This document shows positions 33,859 through 44,559 of a DNA stretch of 64,000 nucleotides, piece by piece (positions within the stretch are counted from its first letter, which is position 1; the number at the start of each line of letters is the position of its first letter). A program made the translations under genes and the position numbers. Under the pieces are notes generated by a model. The model was not told the origin of the DNA and did no database searches. It saw nothing but the letters and a program-made list of their open reading frames with translations. The stretch spans positions 11,051,501 to 11,115,500 of the forward strand of contig OY756969.1 of NCBI GenBank assembly GCA_963580455.1. The letters run 5' to 3'. Source of the stretch: Euonymus europaeus. Lineage: Eukaryota > Streptophyta > Magnoliopsida > Celastrales > Celastraceae.

Positions 33859-34430
33859 TAGCCCCGTTTTATATCCCATGGGATCCCATAATTTATTCCA
33901 TTGTATAATACAATGGAATAACAGATTTTATTACAGTGGAATGCGTACTATTACAATAGAATATGTTATTTCACTGTGCTAAAATCTGTTATTCCATTGT
34001 GATAATACAATGGAATAACGTATGAGATATTTCATTGTAATAATACAATGGAATAACAGATTCTAGTACAGTGGAATACGTATTATTACAATGGAATACG
34101 TTATTTCATTGTAATCAAATATGTTTTTTCCATTGTAATAATACAATGGAATAAAATATGGGAATAGATTTTATTGCAGTGGAATGCGTACTATTACAAT
34201 AGAATACGTTATTTCACTGTGCTAAAATCTGTTATTCCATTGTGATAATACAATGGAATAACGTATGAGATATTTCATTGTAATAATACAATGAAATAAC
34301 AGATTCTAGTACAGTGAAATACGTATTATTACAATGGAATACGTTATTTCGTTGTAATCAAATATGTTATTCCATTGTAATAATACAATGGAATAAAATA
34401 TGGGATCCCATGAGATATATATCATTTTCC
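33859..34430. mobile_element. Fold-back/MITE element, 572 bp, TSD TTATAAGTA
   Basis: Inverted ends share TATATC.CATGGGATCCCATA and TTTATTCCATTG. TTATAAGTA occurs on both sides (33850-33858 and 34431-34439). The interior is almost wholly made of ATTCCATTGT / ACAATGGAAT palindromic arms, arranged as two blocks of about 230-245 bp (33905-34145 and 34155-34385). There is no gene. The 9-bp duplication fits a Mutator-type or fold-back element. Confidence 0.8.
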
Positions 34431-34439
34431 TTATAAGTA

Positions 34440-34725
34440 CTCTTTCCGTCCTATTTTAATTGTCCCCTTCACTTTTTCACACAGTTTAAGAAAGTTATTA
34501 ATTTCCTTTCAATTTGACGTTTATACCCTTATCTATAATGACAAATATTTTCGCATCATAAAAAGTTAATTAATGTGCATGCTTATTGAGTCAATTGTTG
34601 AGCTTTTCAAATTAAGCGTAAAATGAGAAAAATGGAAAAAAAATAGCTTTCATTGATTGAAATGGACATGCATTTTGGGACATCCCAAAAAAGAATAAAT
34701 GAGAATTAAAATGGGACGGAGGGAG
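34440..34725. mobile_element. Stowaway MITE (Tc1/Mariner), 286 bp, TSD TA
   Basis: Ends are CTCTTTCCGTCCTATTTTAA and, inverted, CTCCCTCCGTCCCATTTTAA, the signature of plant Stowaway MITEs. TA dinucleotides flank both sides (34438-34439 and 34726-34727). It lies immediately beside the right TSD of the fold-back element. Confidence 0.9.
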
Positions 34726-35150
34726 TACATTTTTTTCATTTATGAAATTGATGTCATTAAATTCATTTAATTTTCTAATGCAAAAGCTTCTTGGAAGAGC
34801 GTACAAGTTGGGTTGGCTAAAAACATTAATTTATTGGAATTGTTAACAATTTTTCTATTTATGAATTTAATGACATTAATGCCATATATTTTTTCTATGG
34901 GTAATCTTCTTTGATATCATGGGAAGGCATGCGGATTGGGATTACAACACACACTTTTTTGCTTTTTTTGGTGCTAGCTTAAATCATGATTTATTATTAA
35001 TTATTAGAATTTTCCATTTTTGAAACTTGACGACATTAAATAAAACTTTTTTTTTAAGAAAAAAAATCGTTTATGGTATCATGAGAGCCCGTTCTAATCA
35101 TATTGACTTGATACACATACACTTGTTCTTTTAATTATTTATTTTTTAAA

Positions 35151-36270
35151 TTTAATTAATTAAGAATTCCACATGACAATCATAATATGAGCATGATTAC
35201 TGACTGATGTGGCATATCTAATATTTCAGTATACTTTTTCTAGGGACGTGTTATGGTCACATCTACCATTTGGGCGATATTATAAACCGCCTCGATGAAG
35301 CGCTTTCGTTGGTCCACGTATTGTGGGACTACCTCTAACAATTAAACATGTGAACATTTTAAAAAAAATGCTTTACTCTTATGCCAAAAGACCAGGACTA
35401 ACGATGGATTAAAATTACTAACAGCATCATTAGTGTGTAATTACCAAAATGGGCTAGGATTTTACCCTATTTATAATATCATTTCATGGTTCTCTCCTTC
35501 GAGAATTGATCGACTATGATACATATTTTCAACTTCCATTTCTTCTCAGAGAAGTTGTTCTCTTCGTGATCGTTCTCCATTCCTTTGGTTGAAAAATCGA
35601 ACATGAAGATGGCACCGGTGTCGTCCAGGTTAGGGTTTTCCTCTTCTGCCTAACATTTTTAGCGAGGATGTACAATACAAAAACATCTCATTTTATTGCA
35701 TGTAGATTAAAATATTTAAAATGAGTCATCTTAACTTGGTGTCGATGCTAAATTTTCCCCGAATGTATTTTAATGCTCAAAGAAGTAAAAATGCTTAAGG
35801 AAATAATGCAAATATACATGGTTCAAAAACTTATCTACATCCACGGGATGGTCTGATATTTTATTAAGTAATCAACTGTGTTACAAATCAGAGATTGATA
35901 GGTTTTTATAGGCTTGGGGGAGTTAACCGTCTCTGGTAACTCCTGTGATAACTGCTCCTGGCAGTTGTAATTTTTAGATAATTTCTTTTAGCTAAGAACC
36001 TTTAACCTTTGAATTATTCACTCCACAAATACCCCTAGCCGTTTTATTTAACCTAAAATAATTTATAATAAATATAAAGACCTTTTAGGTTTTTTCAACA
36101 AATTGTTTCCCAATAGGATTCTTCACATGTCCTATAAATAGCTACACATTTCAGCACAAAACTTTTTGCTCCCCATATGCTTCAAAATCATCTCCCTTAT
36201 CCTCTTCAAGAGGTAATCTTTTATCTCTGTTATTTATTTTTTATAATATTTTTATTTTATAAAGTAATTG
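35151..36270. other. No gene; possible LTR-like promoter fragment
   Basis: A segment near 35560-35650 looks like a leader with AGGGTTTTC. From about 35850 the sequence resembles an LTR U3 (TGGTAACTCCTGTGATAAC), with a TATAAATA box at 36133-36140 and a pyrimidine-rich stretch after it. No paired LTR was found. Confidence 0.35.
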
Positions 36271-36273
36271 GCT

Positions 36274-36528
36274 AGACCCCCCAGGTAGTTTGACACTGCC
36301 TAGCTCCAGGTTATCGCGGGGGACTGGTTTGGCCGGACCTACTTGGGGGTCCAGCACTGGCAGCACAAGGCCCCTGAGGGGCCTAGTCATGCCAGACCCC
36401 CCAAAGGGGTCCAACACTACCCGACACCAGGTCCCCATAGGAGCCTGGTCTTGTTGAACCCCCTAACAGGTCCGACACTGCCTAGCACCAACCCTCGTGG
36501 GAGGCCTGGCTCTAGTCGGACCCTCTAG
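36274..36528 (+). repeat. GC-rich minisatellite, about 61-bp period
   Basis: Units start at 36274, 36335, 36394, 36457 and 36519 (spacings 61, 59, 63, 62). Each has an ACCCCC core, GGTCC.ACACTGCC, AGCACCAGG-like and GGGGCCTGGTC-like blocks. The fifth unit is split by the hAT element and resumes at 39778 (GGGTCCGACGCTGAC). Strikingly GC-rich for this AT-rich window. Confidence 0.85.
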
Positions 36529-39500
36529 TAGGGGTGTCCAAATCCGATCCGCAACCGAGGAACCGATCCGAACCGTGGTTATTCGGTTTTTCGGTTTCGG
36601 TTTTTTGGTTAACGGTTTCGGATTCGGTTATGAATTTTGAGATTTTTCGGATATTTTTTCGGTTTCGGGTTTTTTGGATACGGTTTCGGATTTAACCGAA
36701 AAAACCAAATAAAATTTTATTATGTTTTATATATTTATTTATTTAAATAATTAAGGTTAAAAAATTAAAAAATTAGGGCTTAAAATAGCAACTCCTCAAC
36801 TCCTCCCACAATATTTCACTCTCTGCAGACTCATTCTCTGCCGCCGTTCTTCACCTCATCATCATTATCACTCGTGTAAAAGGTTTGTTCTACTCTCTTA
36901 GGTTTGGAAGTGTTTTCCGTGAGTGAATCTGCTAGTGTTAGGGTGTTGCCTGTTGGTGTTTGTTTGTGTAATTGGTTATCCATTGTTGAATTTAAAAGAT
37001 GTTGACCAGAGATTATTCTATTAGCTTTCTCTATAAAAAAATTGATACGGCTACTTTGAAATAAAGAATCAATGTGTATTTTGTCTTTATGTAATCATTC
37101 TTTTGTGATGGTAAAAAAGTAGGCAGATCACATGGTACAAAAAAAAGGGTTTTTGTATAACCACGCCAGTAAGTGCCCCCACCATTTTATCATCATTACT
37201 TTTGACCTGATTTTTGAGCAATTAATCTAATGGACTTTTTCTTTGTATTTTTTCAGATGTTACAAAATAATCCTGTAAGTGTTGAGTCAGTTGGTACCTC
37301 AGAGACTGTAGGAACAGAGTCAGTGGATGCTAGCAAGGAGAAATTGGAAAAGAGAACGAGATCTGATGTTTGGGTTCACTTTGAAAAGCCTTTCAAAAAT
37401 GCAGCAGGAAAGCTTAGGACAAGATGCAACTACTGCAACAATGAATTAGGAGCTGATTCGTCTTTAGGAACAAGCACGTTGAGAAAGCACATTTCAAAAT
37501 GCAAAAAGTATTCTGGTTCTATTGGCCCCAAACAGTTTGAATTGATCTTTCAAAGATCTGAAGGAGGGAATGAAGAAGTTACTTCATGGAGGTTTGATCA
37601 AAGACAGATTACAAACGCACTTGCACGTATGGTTGTTTTGGACGAGTTACCTTTCAATTTTGTGGTGGGTGATGGTTTTATTCAGTTTATGAAAGTTGCT
37701 TGTCCTAAGTTTCATGTACCATCAAGGCAAACAATAACTAAAGAGTGTTATAACTTATTTGTGGAGGAGAAGTCTAAACTGAAAAAGTTTCTTGTTGAAG
37801 CGAAACAACGAGTTTGCTTAACCACAGATACTTGGACATCATTGCAGAAGATTAATTACATGAGCCTGACAGCACATTTCATTGATAATGACTGGAATCT
37901 TCACAAGAAGATTATAAACTTTTGTCCAATTTCTAGTCATAGGGGTGAGTCTCTTGGTAGAGATATAGAGGTGTGCTTGGCAGCATGGGGTATTGATAGT
38001 ATACTAACTGTTACAGTGGATAATGCTTCTACAAATGATGTTGCTATAGATTACTTGGCTAGGAAAGCCAAGAATTGGGGTACTAGTGTCATGAAATCTA
38101 ATCACATTCACATGAGATTTGCTGCACACATATTGAATCTCGTAGTTAATGATGGCCTGCAAGACATTGATGCCTCTATTAGTCGTGTTCGAGCAGCGGT
38201 TAAGTTTGTTAGACAATCTCCGGCAAGGCATCAAAAGTTCAAGGAATGTGTTTTGATTGAGAAAATTGAAAGTAAAGGCTTATTGCGTTTGGATGTACCT
38301 ACTAGATGGAATTCAACATATTTGATGCTTGAGGTAGCACAGAAGTTTGAGAGGGCATTTGAAAGATTTGATGCCCTTGAACCACGCTTCAGGGTTGAGC
38401 TTGGAGAGAGTGGGGTGCCTACAGAGTTGGATTGGGAAAGAGTGAGACAAATAGTGACTGTTCTCCAACAATTCTATGACTTAACATTGAAAGTTTCTGG
38501 TTCTTCATATGTGACGTCAAATATCCTTTTCCATGAGACTAGTATCTTGCATTGTCTTTTGCAAGAGTAGAAAAAATCTGATGATATCGGATTGATGTTA
38601 ATGGCTGAGAAAATGAAATTCAAACTTGACAAGTATTGGGGAGATACAACAAAAATGAACATGTTGATCTACTTGGCATTTATCATAGACCCAAGGCAAA
38701 AGATGAAATGTCTGAAGGTAGCTATTGAGGAGATGCATGAGAAAAGTGTTGCTGAAGCCTTGATTGATACTGTATCAAAAAAGCTTGAAGAGATGTTTAA
38801 TGAGTACAAGCTAAAAATAGTATCACAAAGTGGAGACTCAAGTTCATGTGTTCCAACTTCAAGTGAGTTGCACACTAATTTACAAGCCAATAATGATGCA
38901 AGAACTAGAGTCCTCTCTAAGTTGAAGCGGCGTAGGACTGAAGTTGGTGGTGCTGAAAATAAATCAGAGTTGCAAAGGTATCTAACAGAGGATATTGAGA
39001 AATACAGTGAGGGTTTTAATATTTTGGGGTGGTGGAAGTTAAACTGCAAGAGATTCCCTATTGTTTCAGCGATGGCGCGTGATCTCCTGGCAATTCCAAT
39101 ATCAACTGTTGCTTCTGAATCGTCTTTTAGTACAGGTGGTCGGATACTTGACTGTTTTAGAAGTTCGCTCACTCCTCGAATTGTGGAAGCACTAGTTTGC
39201 ACCCAAGATTGGTTAAGAAAGTCTAAGAAGGTAGATGAAGAGGATCTTGAAATGCTTGATAGTATTGAAAATGGTAAGATTTTATATAAGTTCCTTGATC
39301 CATCTAGCTTATTCTTATTTAAATTATTTTATAATGAATAAAATGTTTATTTTGTTCGTTATAACAGATTTAAACATGGCGCACACTGGATTGGAGACTA
39401 TTGCGGACTGAAGAAATTACACTGTTTATTTTGTTACCAACATCTTAGCTAGGGGACTACAAGAATGAAACTAGAACTCAAGAAAATATTTGTTGCCTGA

Positions 39501-39769
39501 CTTTTGGATTTATGGTCATTGCAAATAACATTATTTATGTATTTGTGAAATTTACTTCAATCTAGTATGATTAAAAAAAAGTTCAAGAAATGATTTTTAA
39601 TTGTCAAAACCGAAATCCGATCCGAACCGAACCGAAAAATTTCGGTTTTTTTGGTTCGGTTATCCGATATATATTTTTCGGTTTCGGTTTTTAAAATATC
39701 ATAACCGAATCAATTCGGATATTTCGGTTTCGGTTAAAAACCGAACCGAAAACCGAACGGACACCCCTA
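36529..39769 (+). mobile_element. hAT DNA transposon, 3241 bp, TSD CCCTCTAG
   Basis: Terminal inverted repeats TAGGGGTGTCC / GGACACCCCTA are flanked by an 8-bp duplication CCCTCTAG (36521-36528 and 39770-39777), diagnostic of hAT. Both subterminal regions (36540-36710 and 39605-39760) are packed with CGGTTTCGG / ACCGAA motifs, probable transposase-binding sites. The transposase gene is nearly complete, with a single nonsense codon. Confidence 0.95.
37257..39341 (+). pseudogene. hAT transposase, BED zinc finger, RICESLEEPER-like
   Basis: The ATG at 37257 directly follows a TTTTTTCAG acceptor, so it heads a second exon. The product (about 690 residues) has a BED zinc finger (VWVHFEKPF, CNYCNNEL, STLRKHISKC; residues about 30-85). 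The hAT catalytic core follows, with ATTENTION-region Asp motifs CLTTDTWTS and TVTVDNASTND. The C-terminal hATC dimerisation domain is WWKLNCKRFPIVSAMARDLLAIP (two blocks) with STVASESSFSTGGRILD. A TAG at 38568-38570 breaks the frame after LLQE; both halves are in the same frame. A GT donor at about 39274 may end the exon, so the last 20 residues before 39341 may be intron. Apart from that stop it looks intact. Confidence 0.92.
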
Positions 39770-39795
39770 CCCTCTAGGGGTCCGACGCTGACACA

Positions 39796-42700
39796 TTGGC
39801 GGAACCTAACACTTTTGAGTTGAAATATGATGTGAAGATATTGAAGCCTAGGGATACATATGAGGCTATAGAAATTTCATTACAGTTGGATAACAAACTT
39901 AGTCATTTGAAGAATATTAATACCAAAATTGGTGTAACTAAGTCTGCTATGCCAACATCAAACTTCCAAGGGAAACAAAATGATACTAATTTGAAGAAGT
40001 CTTATCCTATGGATCTGCCTACCAAAAGATTGTCGCCAGAGGAGGTTTTTGACAAAAGGCAGAAGGGCCTTTGTTTTTACTGCGATGAAAAATATGATAG
40101 GAATCATAAATGTAATAAGAAGCAATTGCTCTTATTAGAAGTACAAGTTGATGAACATGACTGGAATTCAGAGTTGGAGGATCAGACTGTTGACACGATA
40201 CACGAAGAATCATGTCACCTATTAGAACTCAGTATGTGTGCATTTTATGGCATAAATGGTGGACAATCTGTTAAAACAATGAAGGTTAAGGGATTCTTAA
40301 AAAATCAGCCAGTGCTAATCCTGTTGGATTCTGGAAGCACACATAATTTTGTGGATGCAAAAACTATTGAAACACATGGGATGGCAAAGTGAAAAGACTC
40401 AAGAATATGAGATCATGATAGCTGATGGGGGAAAAGTAAAGAGCATGGGACTATGTAGAAAGGTCCATCTTCGAATGGGAAATTATGATTGTAAGACAGA
40501 TTTATTAGTTTTGCCTTTGGGAGGTTGCCATGTCGTTTTAGGAGTCCAATGGCTGTCTTCTATCAGTCCAATATTGTGGGATTTCCAAAAACTTACTATG
40601 GAATTCAATCAACAGTCTAACACCTATGTGATAGGTGGAGAGTCCCCAAATTCTTCACTGTTGGAATCAGTTTCTTCTTATCAAATGGAGAAACAATTAA
40701 AAGGGAATAATGTAGGGCTATTAATTTATTCTCAGGAGGTCATGCAGAATGATGACAATACAGAAAGTAGTCCAGACTTAACTACAAGACAGTATCAAGA
40801 GTTGCTCAATCTGCTTGAAATTTATGAGTCTTTATTCCAGTCACCATCATCATTACCACTAATAAGACCAATTGACCACCGAATACCATTGATTGAGGGT
40901 GCAAAACCAGTGGGCATAAGGCCATACCACTATGGACCTTTCCAAAAAACTGAGATTGAAAAGGCTGTAAAAGAACTCTTACAGTCTGGATTCATAAGGG
41001 ACAGCCACGGTCAATTTTCTTCTCCTGTATTACTGGTCAAGAAAAAGGAAGGCACTTGGCGAATGTGCATGGATTACAGGGAGCTCAACCAGCTGACCAT
41101 CAAGGAAAAATATCCCATACCTCTTATAGATGACTTGCTTGATGAATTACAAGGAGCTCAGTACTTTTCAAAGCTGGATTTGAGGTCTGGTTACCACCAG
41201 ATTAGAATGCACGAGGATGATGTTGCAAAGACAGCTTTTAGAACCCATCAAGGCCATTATGAATTTTTGGTAATGCCTTTTGGTCTAACAAACGCACCAG
41301 CAACATTTCAGGCCCTTATGAACGATATTTTCAAGCCATTTTTGAGGAAGACAGTGTTGGTTTTCTTTGATGACATTTTGGTATATAGCTCTAATTGGAG
41401 TGCTCATTTGCAAGACTTGGAACAAGTATTTCAGGTGTTACAACAACACCAATTACTGGTTAAGAAACAAAAATGCTCTTTTGGAAAGACTAAGGTCGAT
41501 TATTTAGGACATGTTGTATCAAGGGAAGGAGTAGCTGCTGATCCAACTAAAATACAAGCTGTTTTGAGTTGGCCAACTCCAAAAACAGTGAAGGATTTAA
41601 GAGGTTTTATGGGGCTTACATGATATTATAGGAAATTCATTCCTGGATATGGTAGTATTTGCCAACCTTTATACCAGTTAACTAAAAAAGACAGTTTCAA
41701 GTGGTCTGAACAAGCTTCTGCAGCATTTGACAAATTGAAGAAAACAATGACTTCATCTAAGGTGCTAGCTCTACCTAATTTTTCTAAAGAATTTGAGATC
41801 GAATGTGATGCTTCAGGAGGAGGAATTGGAGCAGTACTCCAACAGGAAGGAAGACCAATTGCATTTACTAGCCAATCACTTGGCCCGAGAAATCAAGCAC
41901 TTTCAACTTATGAAAAGGAGCTGATTGCTTTGGTTCATGCAATTAAAAAATGGCAGCATTATCTACAAGGAAGGCATTTTATTATTAAGACTGACCATAA
42001 AAGTTTAAAATACTTTTTGAGTCAGAAAATTACAACACCCTTCCAACAAAAGTGGGTAGCCAAGTTGCTTGGCTTTGATTACGAAATTCAGTATAAAAGA
42101 GGGGTAGATAATGTTGTGGCAGATGCTCTATCCAGAGTTTCAGAATCACACCAATTACCTGAGTTACCAATACAAGGCACTGTAGTTGGAACAGATTCAT
42201 TACAATGTTCGGCAATTTCATGTCCTTGTATGGGTTGGATTGATGCTCTAAGGAGAGATTTGGAGGTTGATGACTGGATTAAAACCAAAACTAATGAGTT
42301 CCATGAGAATGCCGCAGCTTTGCCCCATTACAGCTTTAACAATGGGTTTCTTAAATACAAAGGCAGGATTGTATTAAGTCCCAGTTCAGCTTGGAAGGAA
42401 AAACTCTTTGAGGAGTTTCATGCTAGTGCTACTGCAGGACATCCTGGGGTGTTAAAGACTTATCATAGAATGAAGAAACATTTTTACTGGACTGGTTTGA
42501 AGAAGGAAATTAAGAGGCTGCTGGCTGAATGTCATGTGTGCCAACAGAATAAATATGAAACTTTGTCACCTCCAGGGTTACTACAACCCTTACCTATCCC
42601 TGATCAGGCTTGGAAAGAGATAACCATGGATTTTATAATTGGTTTACCAAACTGTAGAGGCAAGTCAGTGATCTTCGTGGTGGTGGACAGGCTAACTAAG

Positions 42701-43663
42701 TATAGCCATTTCATTGCACTTTCCCATCCCTATCCAGCAGCCATGGTGGCACAGGTATTTGTTGACAATGTCTTTAAACTACATGGCATGCCATCTAAAA
42801 TAGTCAGTGATAGGGATGCAGTTTTCCTGAGTAATTTTTGGAAAGAATTTTTTAAGTTGCAAGGATCAAAATTTTGCATGAGTTCCGGGTATCACCCCCA
42901 AAGTGATGGCCAAACAGAGATTGTTAACAAGTGTTTGGAAACATATTTAAGATGTTTCACAGGCTTGCAGCCCAAACAGTGGTTACAATGGCTATCTTGG
43001 GCAGAATGGAGCTATAATACAGCATACCACACATCTGCTAAAGCTACACCTTTTGAATTGTTATATGGATATTCTGCTCCAACTATAATTGGGTATGAAA
43101 TAGGTACTGCCAAGTTGGATTGTGTGGAACAGAATTTGAAGTCCAGGGATAGTATTATCCAACTGTTGAAACATAACCTCAGAATAGCTCAAGACAGAAT
43201 GAAAGTTCAGGCAGATAAGCATCGAACTGAGAGGGAATTTATAGTGGGTGATTTGGTATATTTGAAACTAACCCCTTATCAGATGCCTTCCCTCTCTTCA
43301 CATTCATTCCATAAACTCCATCCAAAGTTTTATGGTCCTTATAAGGTTCTGGAAAAAATAGGCTCAGTGGCTTATAAGTTGGAATTACCATTTGAATCCA
43401 AGATACATCCTGTTTTTCATGTAAGTTGCCTTAAGAAACACCTTGGACCAGCTAAAATTCCTAGCACAACTCTGCCTACTGTGACTGATACTGGGTTGGT
43501 ATTGGATCCTGAGCCTCAGGCTATCCTTCAAAGAAGAATTTATAAGAAAGGAGACGTGGCTGGTACACAACTATTGGTTCAATGGAAAGGTCACAATATT
43601 GATGAAGCTACTTGGGAGGATTATGCTTCTTTTATTGCTAAATATCCAACCTTCCATTTCTAA
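39796..43663 (+). pseudogene. Chromovirus (Reina/Galadriel-like) gag-pol, 5' truncated
   Basis: Starts inside gag. One zinc knuckle (CFYCDEKYDRNHKC near 40070-40112), protease ILLDSGSTHNFVD near 40318-40360, RT with [13 protein letters not shown] and catalytic FFDD near 41366, RNase H (IECDASGGGIG). Integrase has HASATAGHPG..CHVCQQNK, MDFIIGLP, VSDRDAVF and the Glu helix YHPQSDGQTE. A chromodomain closes the protein (LLVQWKGHNIDEATWEDY), stop at 43661-43663. Two breaks: a frame shift between 40349 and 40392 just after the protease, and a TGA at 41621-41623 replacing a Gly codon in the RT connection. The 5' LTR, primer site and gag start are missing; the sequence begins beside the minisatellite. 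Confidence 0.92.
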
Positions 43664-43710
43664 AGTGGCACAGCTTGGTGATATTAATCTTGAGGACAAG
43701 ATTTCAGTTG

Positions 43711-43722
43711 AGGAAGGGGTAT
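43711..43722 (+). other. Chromovirus polypurine tract
   Basis: AGGAAGGGGTAT lies directly before the TGTTAAGAG start of the 3' LTR. Confidence 0.75.
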
Positions 43723-44006
43723 TGTTAAGAGTTCAATTGTAATCAGTTACGAAAACGTTTTAGTTACAATTGATAACTGTAACACATATAGAGTTAGTTA
43801 CATTTGTAGCCAATAAGCTCACGACAGCTGGCAACTTGAGGCTGTCTAAGTCTTGTATATGAGCTGTTTACAATGATTGGAGACTTAGAAAATGAAAATT
43901 ACCAAATGAAGAATTCCTCTTCATTCTCTGAAACTCTAGACTCTTCCTGCGTATCTTCTTGCGCTTCTTTCTTCTTCTCTTTGCTTGGTTAGGTTAGAAA
44001 AGGGCT

Positions 44007-44009
<3 letters not shown>
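43723..44009 (+). repeat. Chromovirus 3' LTR (right border approximate)
   Basis: Begins TGTTAAGAGTTC after the purine tract. It has a TATA-like TGTATATGAG near 43854, and probably ends at CTGACA (44009) just before a GA tract. The short length suits Reina/Galadriel elements. The end cannot be verified because the 5' LTR is absent. Confidence 0.6.

Positions 44010-44043
<34 letters not shown>
44010..44043 (+). repeat. (GA)n microsatellite
   Basis: Seventeen GA dinucleotides in an uninterrupted tract after the LTR end. Confidence 0.95.
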
Positions 44044-44044
<1 letters not shown>

Positions 44045-44280
44045 CAGAGACAAAGAAGAAGATAGATAAGAACGAGTGTTCGAGACAGTGAAGAACTAGC
44101 TAGGGCTGAGAGAGTGTGGTGCGTAGAAGAGAATAGAGAAGTGTGGGGGGGAGGCGCAAGTCACTTAATTACAAAAACAGCAGAGTTTTGCTTTATTTTA
44201 TCTAATAAGATATTAATTTAAATTGGATCAAAATATGATTAATATTAAAATTATAGCAAAAACAAAAGTGATAGATATAA

Positions 44281-44460
44281 TTTCTATCACAAATATATCA
44301 TATTTTGTTGATAGAGAAAAGTTCTATCACAAATCTATCAATAGACTATCATCTATTCATGATAGACAAAAGTTCTATCACAAATCTATCACAAGACTGT
44401 CATCTATTCACGATAGACATACATTTTATCACAAATCTATCATCAATGCAAGTAGACGGA
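44281..44460. repeat. About 50-bp CTATCAC tandem repeat with inverted motifs
   Basis: TTCTATCACAAATCTATCA-type segments recur at 44281, 44321, 44372 and (as TTTTATCAC) 44422. They alternate with the inverse GATAGA; AGTAGACGGACAGAT follows twice (44451 and 44507). It could be the subterminal region of a lost DNA transposon. Confidence 0.6.
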
Positions 44461-44559
44461 CAGATCAAAAATTCAGATCAAAATTCGAACTCTAGCTATA
44501 TGAATAGTAGACGGACAGATTGGTATTCCAGAAAATTAACAATAAAAAATATACCTAGA

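Larger units (their letters stand above)
33640..35150. repeat. Tandem TTTGATATCAT repeat array, four units, two insertions
   Basis: Units contain CATGAATTT.TTGTAATTAT, a CCATTT.TGAAA.TGA..ACATTAAAT segment, CTTTGATATCATGGGAG and a GTGCAAGTTGG-like end. Units run about 33650-33825, 33826-34830 (split), 34831-34965 and 34966-35150. The second unit is interrupted by the fold-back element (33859-34430) and the Stowaway MITE (34440-34725); removing both restores a normal unit. A single related unit lies at 17140-17315. Confidence 0.7.

Noticed and set aside
33900..34400. Regularly spaced palindromes resembling a CRISPR array
   Set aside because: This is plant DNA, the spacers are not unique, and the block has transposon ends and a target duplication.
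17140..35150. Flanking TTTGATATCAT repeats as terminal inverted repeats of one large Mutator element
   Set aside because: The copies at the two sides are in direct, not inverted, orientation, so they cannot be its terminal inverted repeats.
38669..39202. 177-codon - frame
   Set aside because: Antisense shadow of the hAT transposase C-terminal half.
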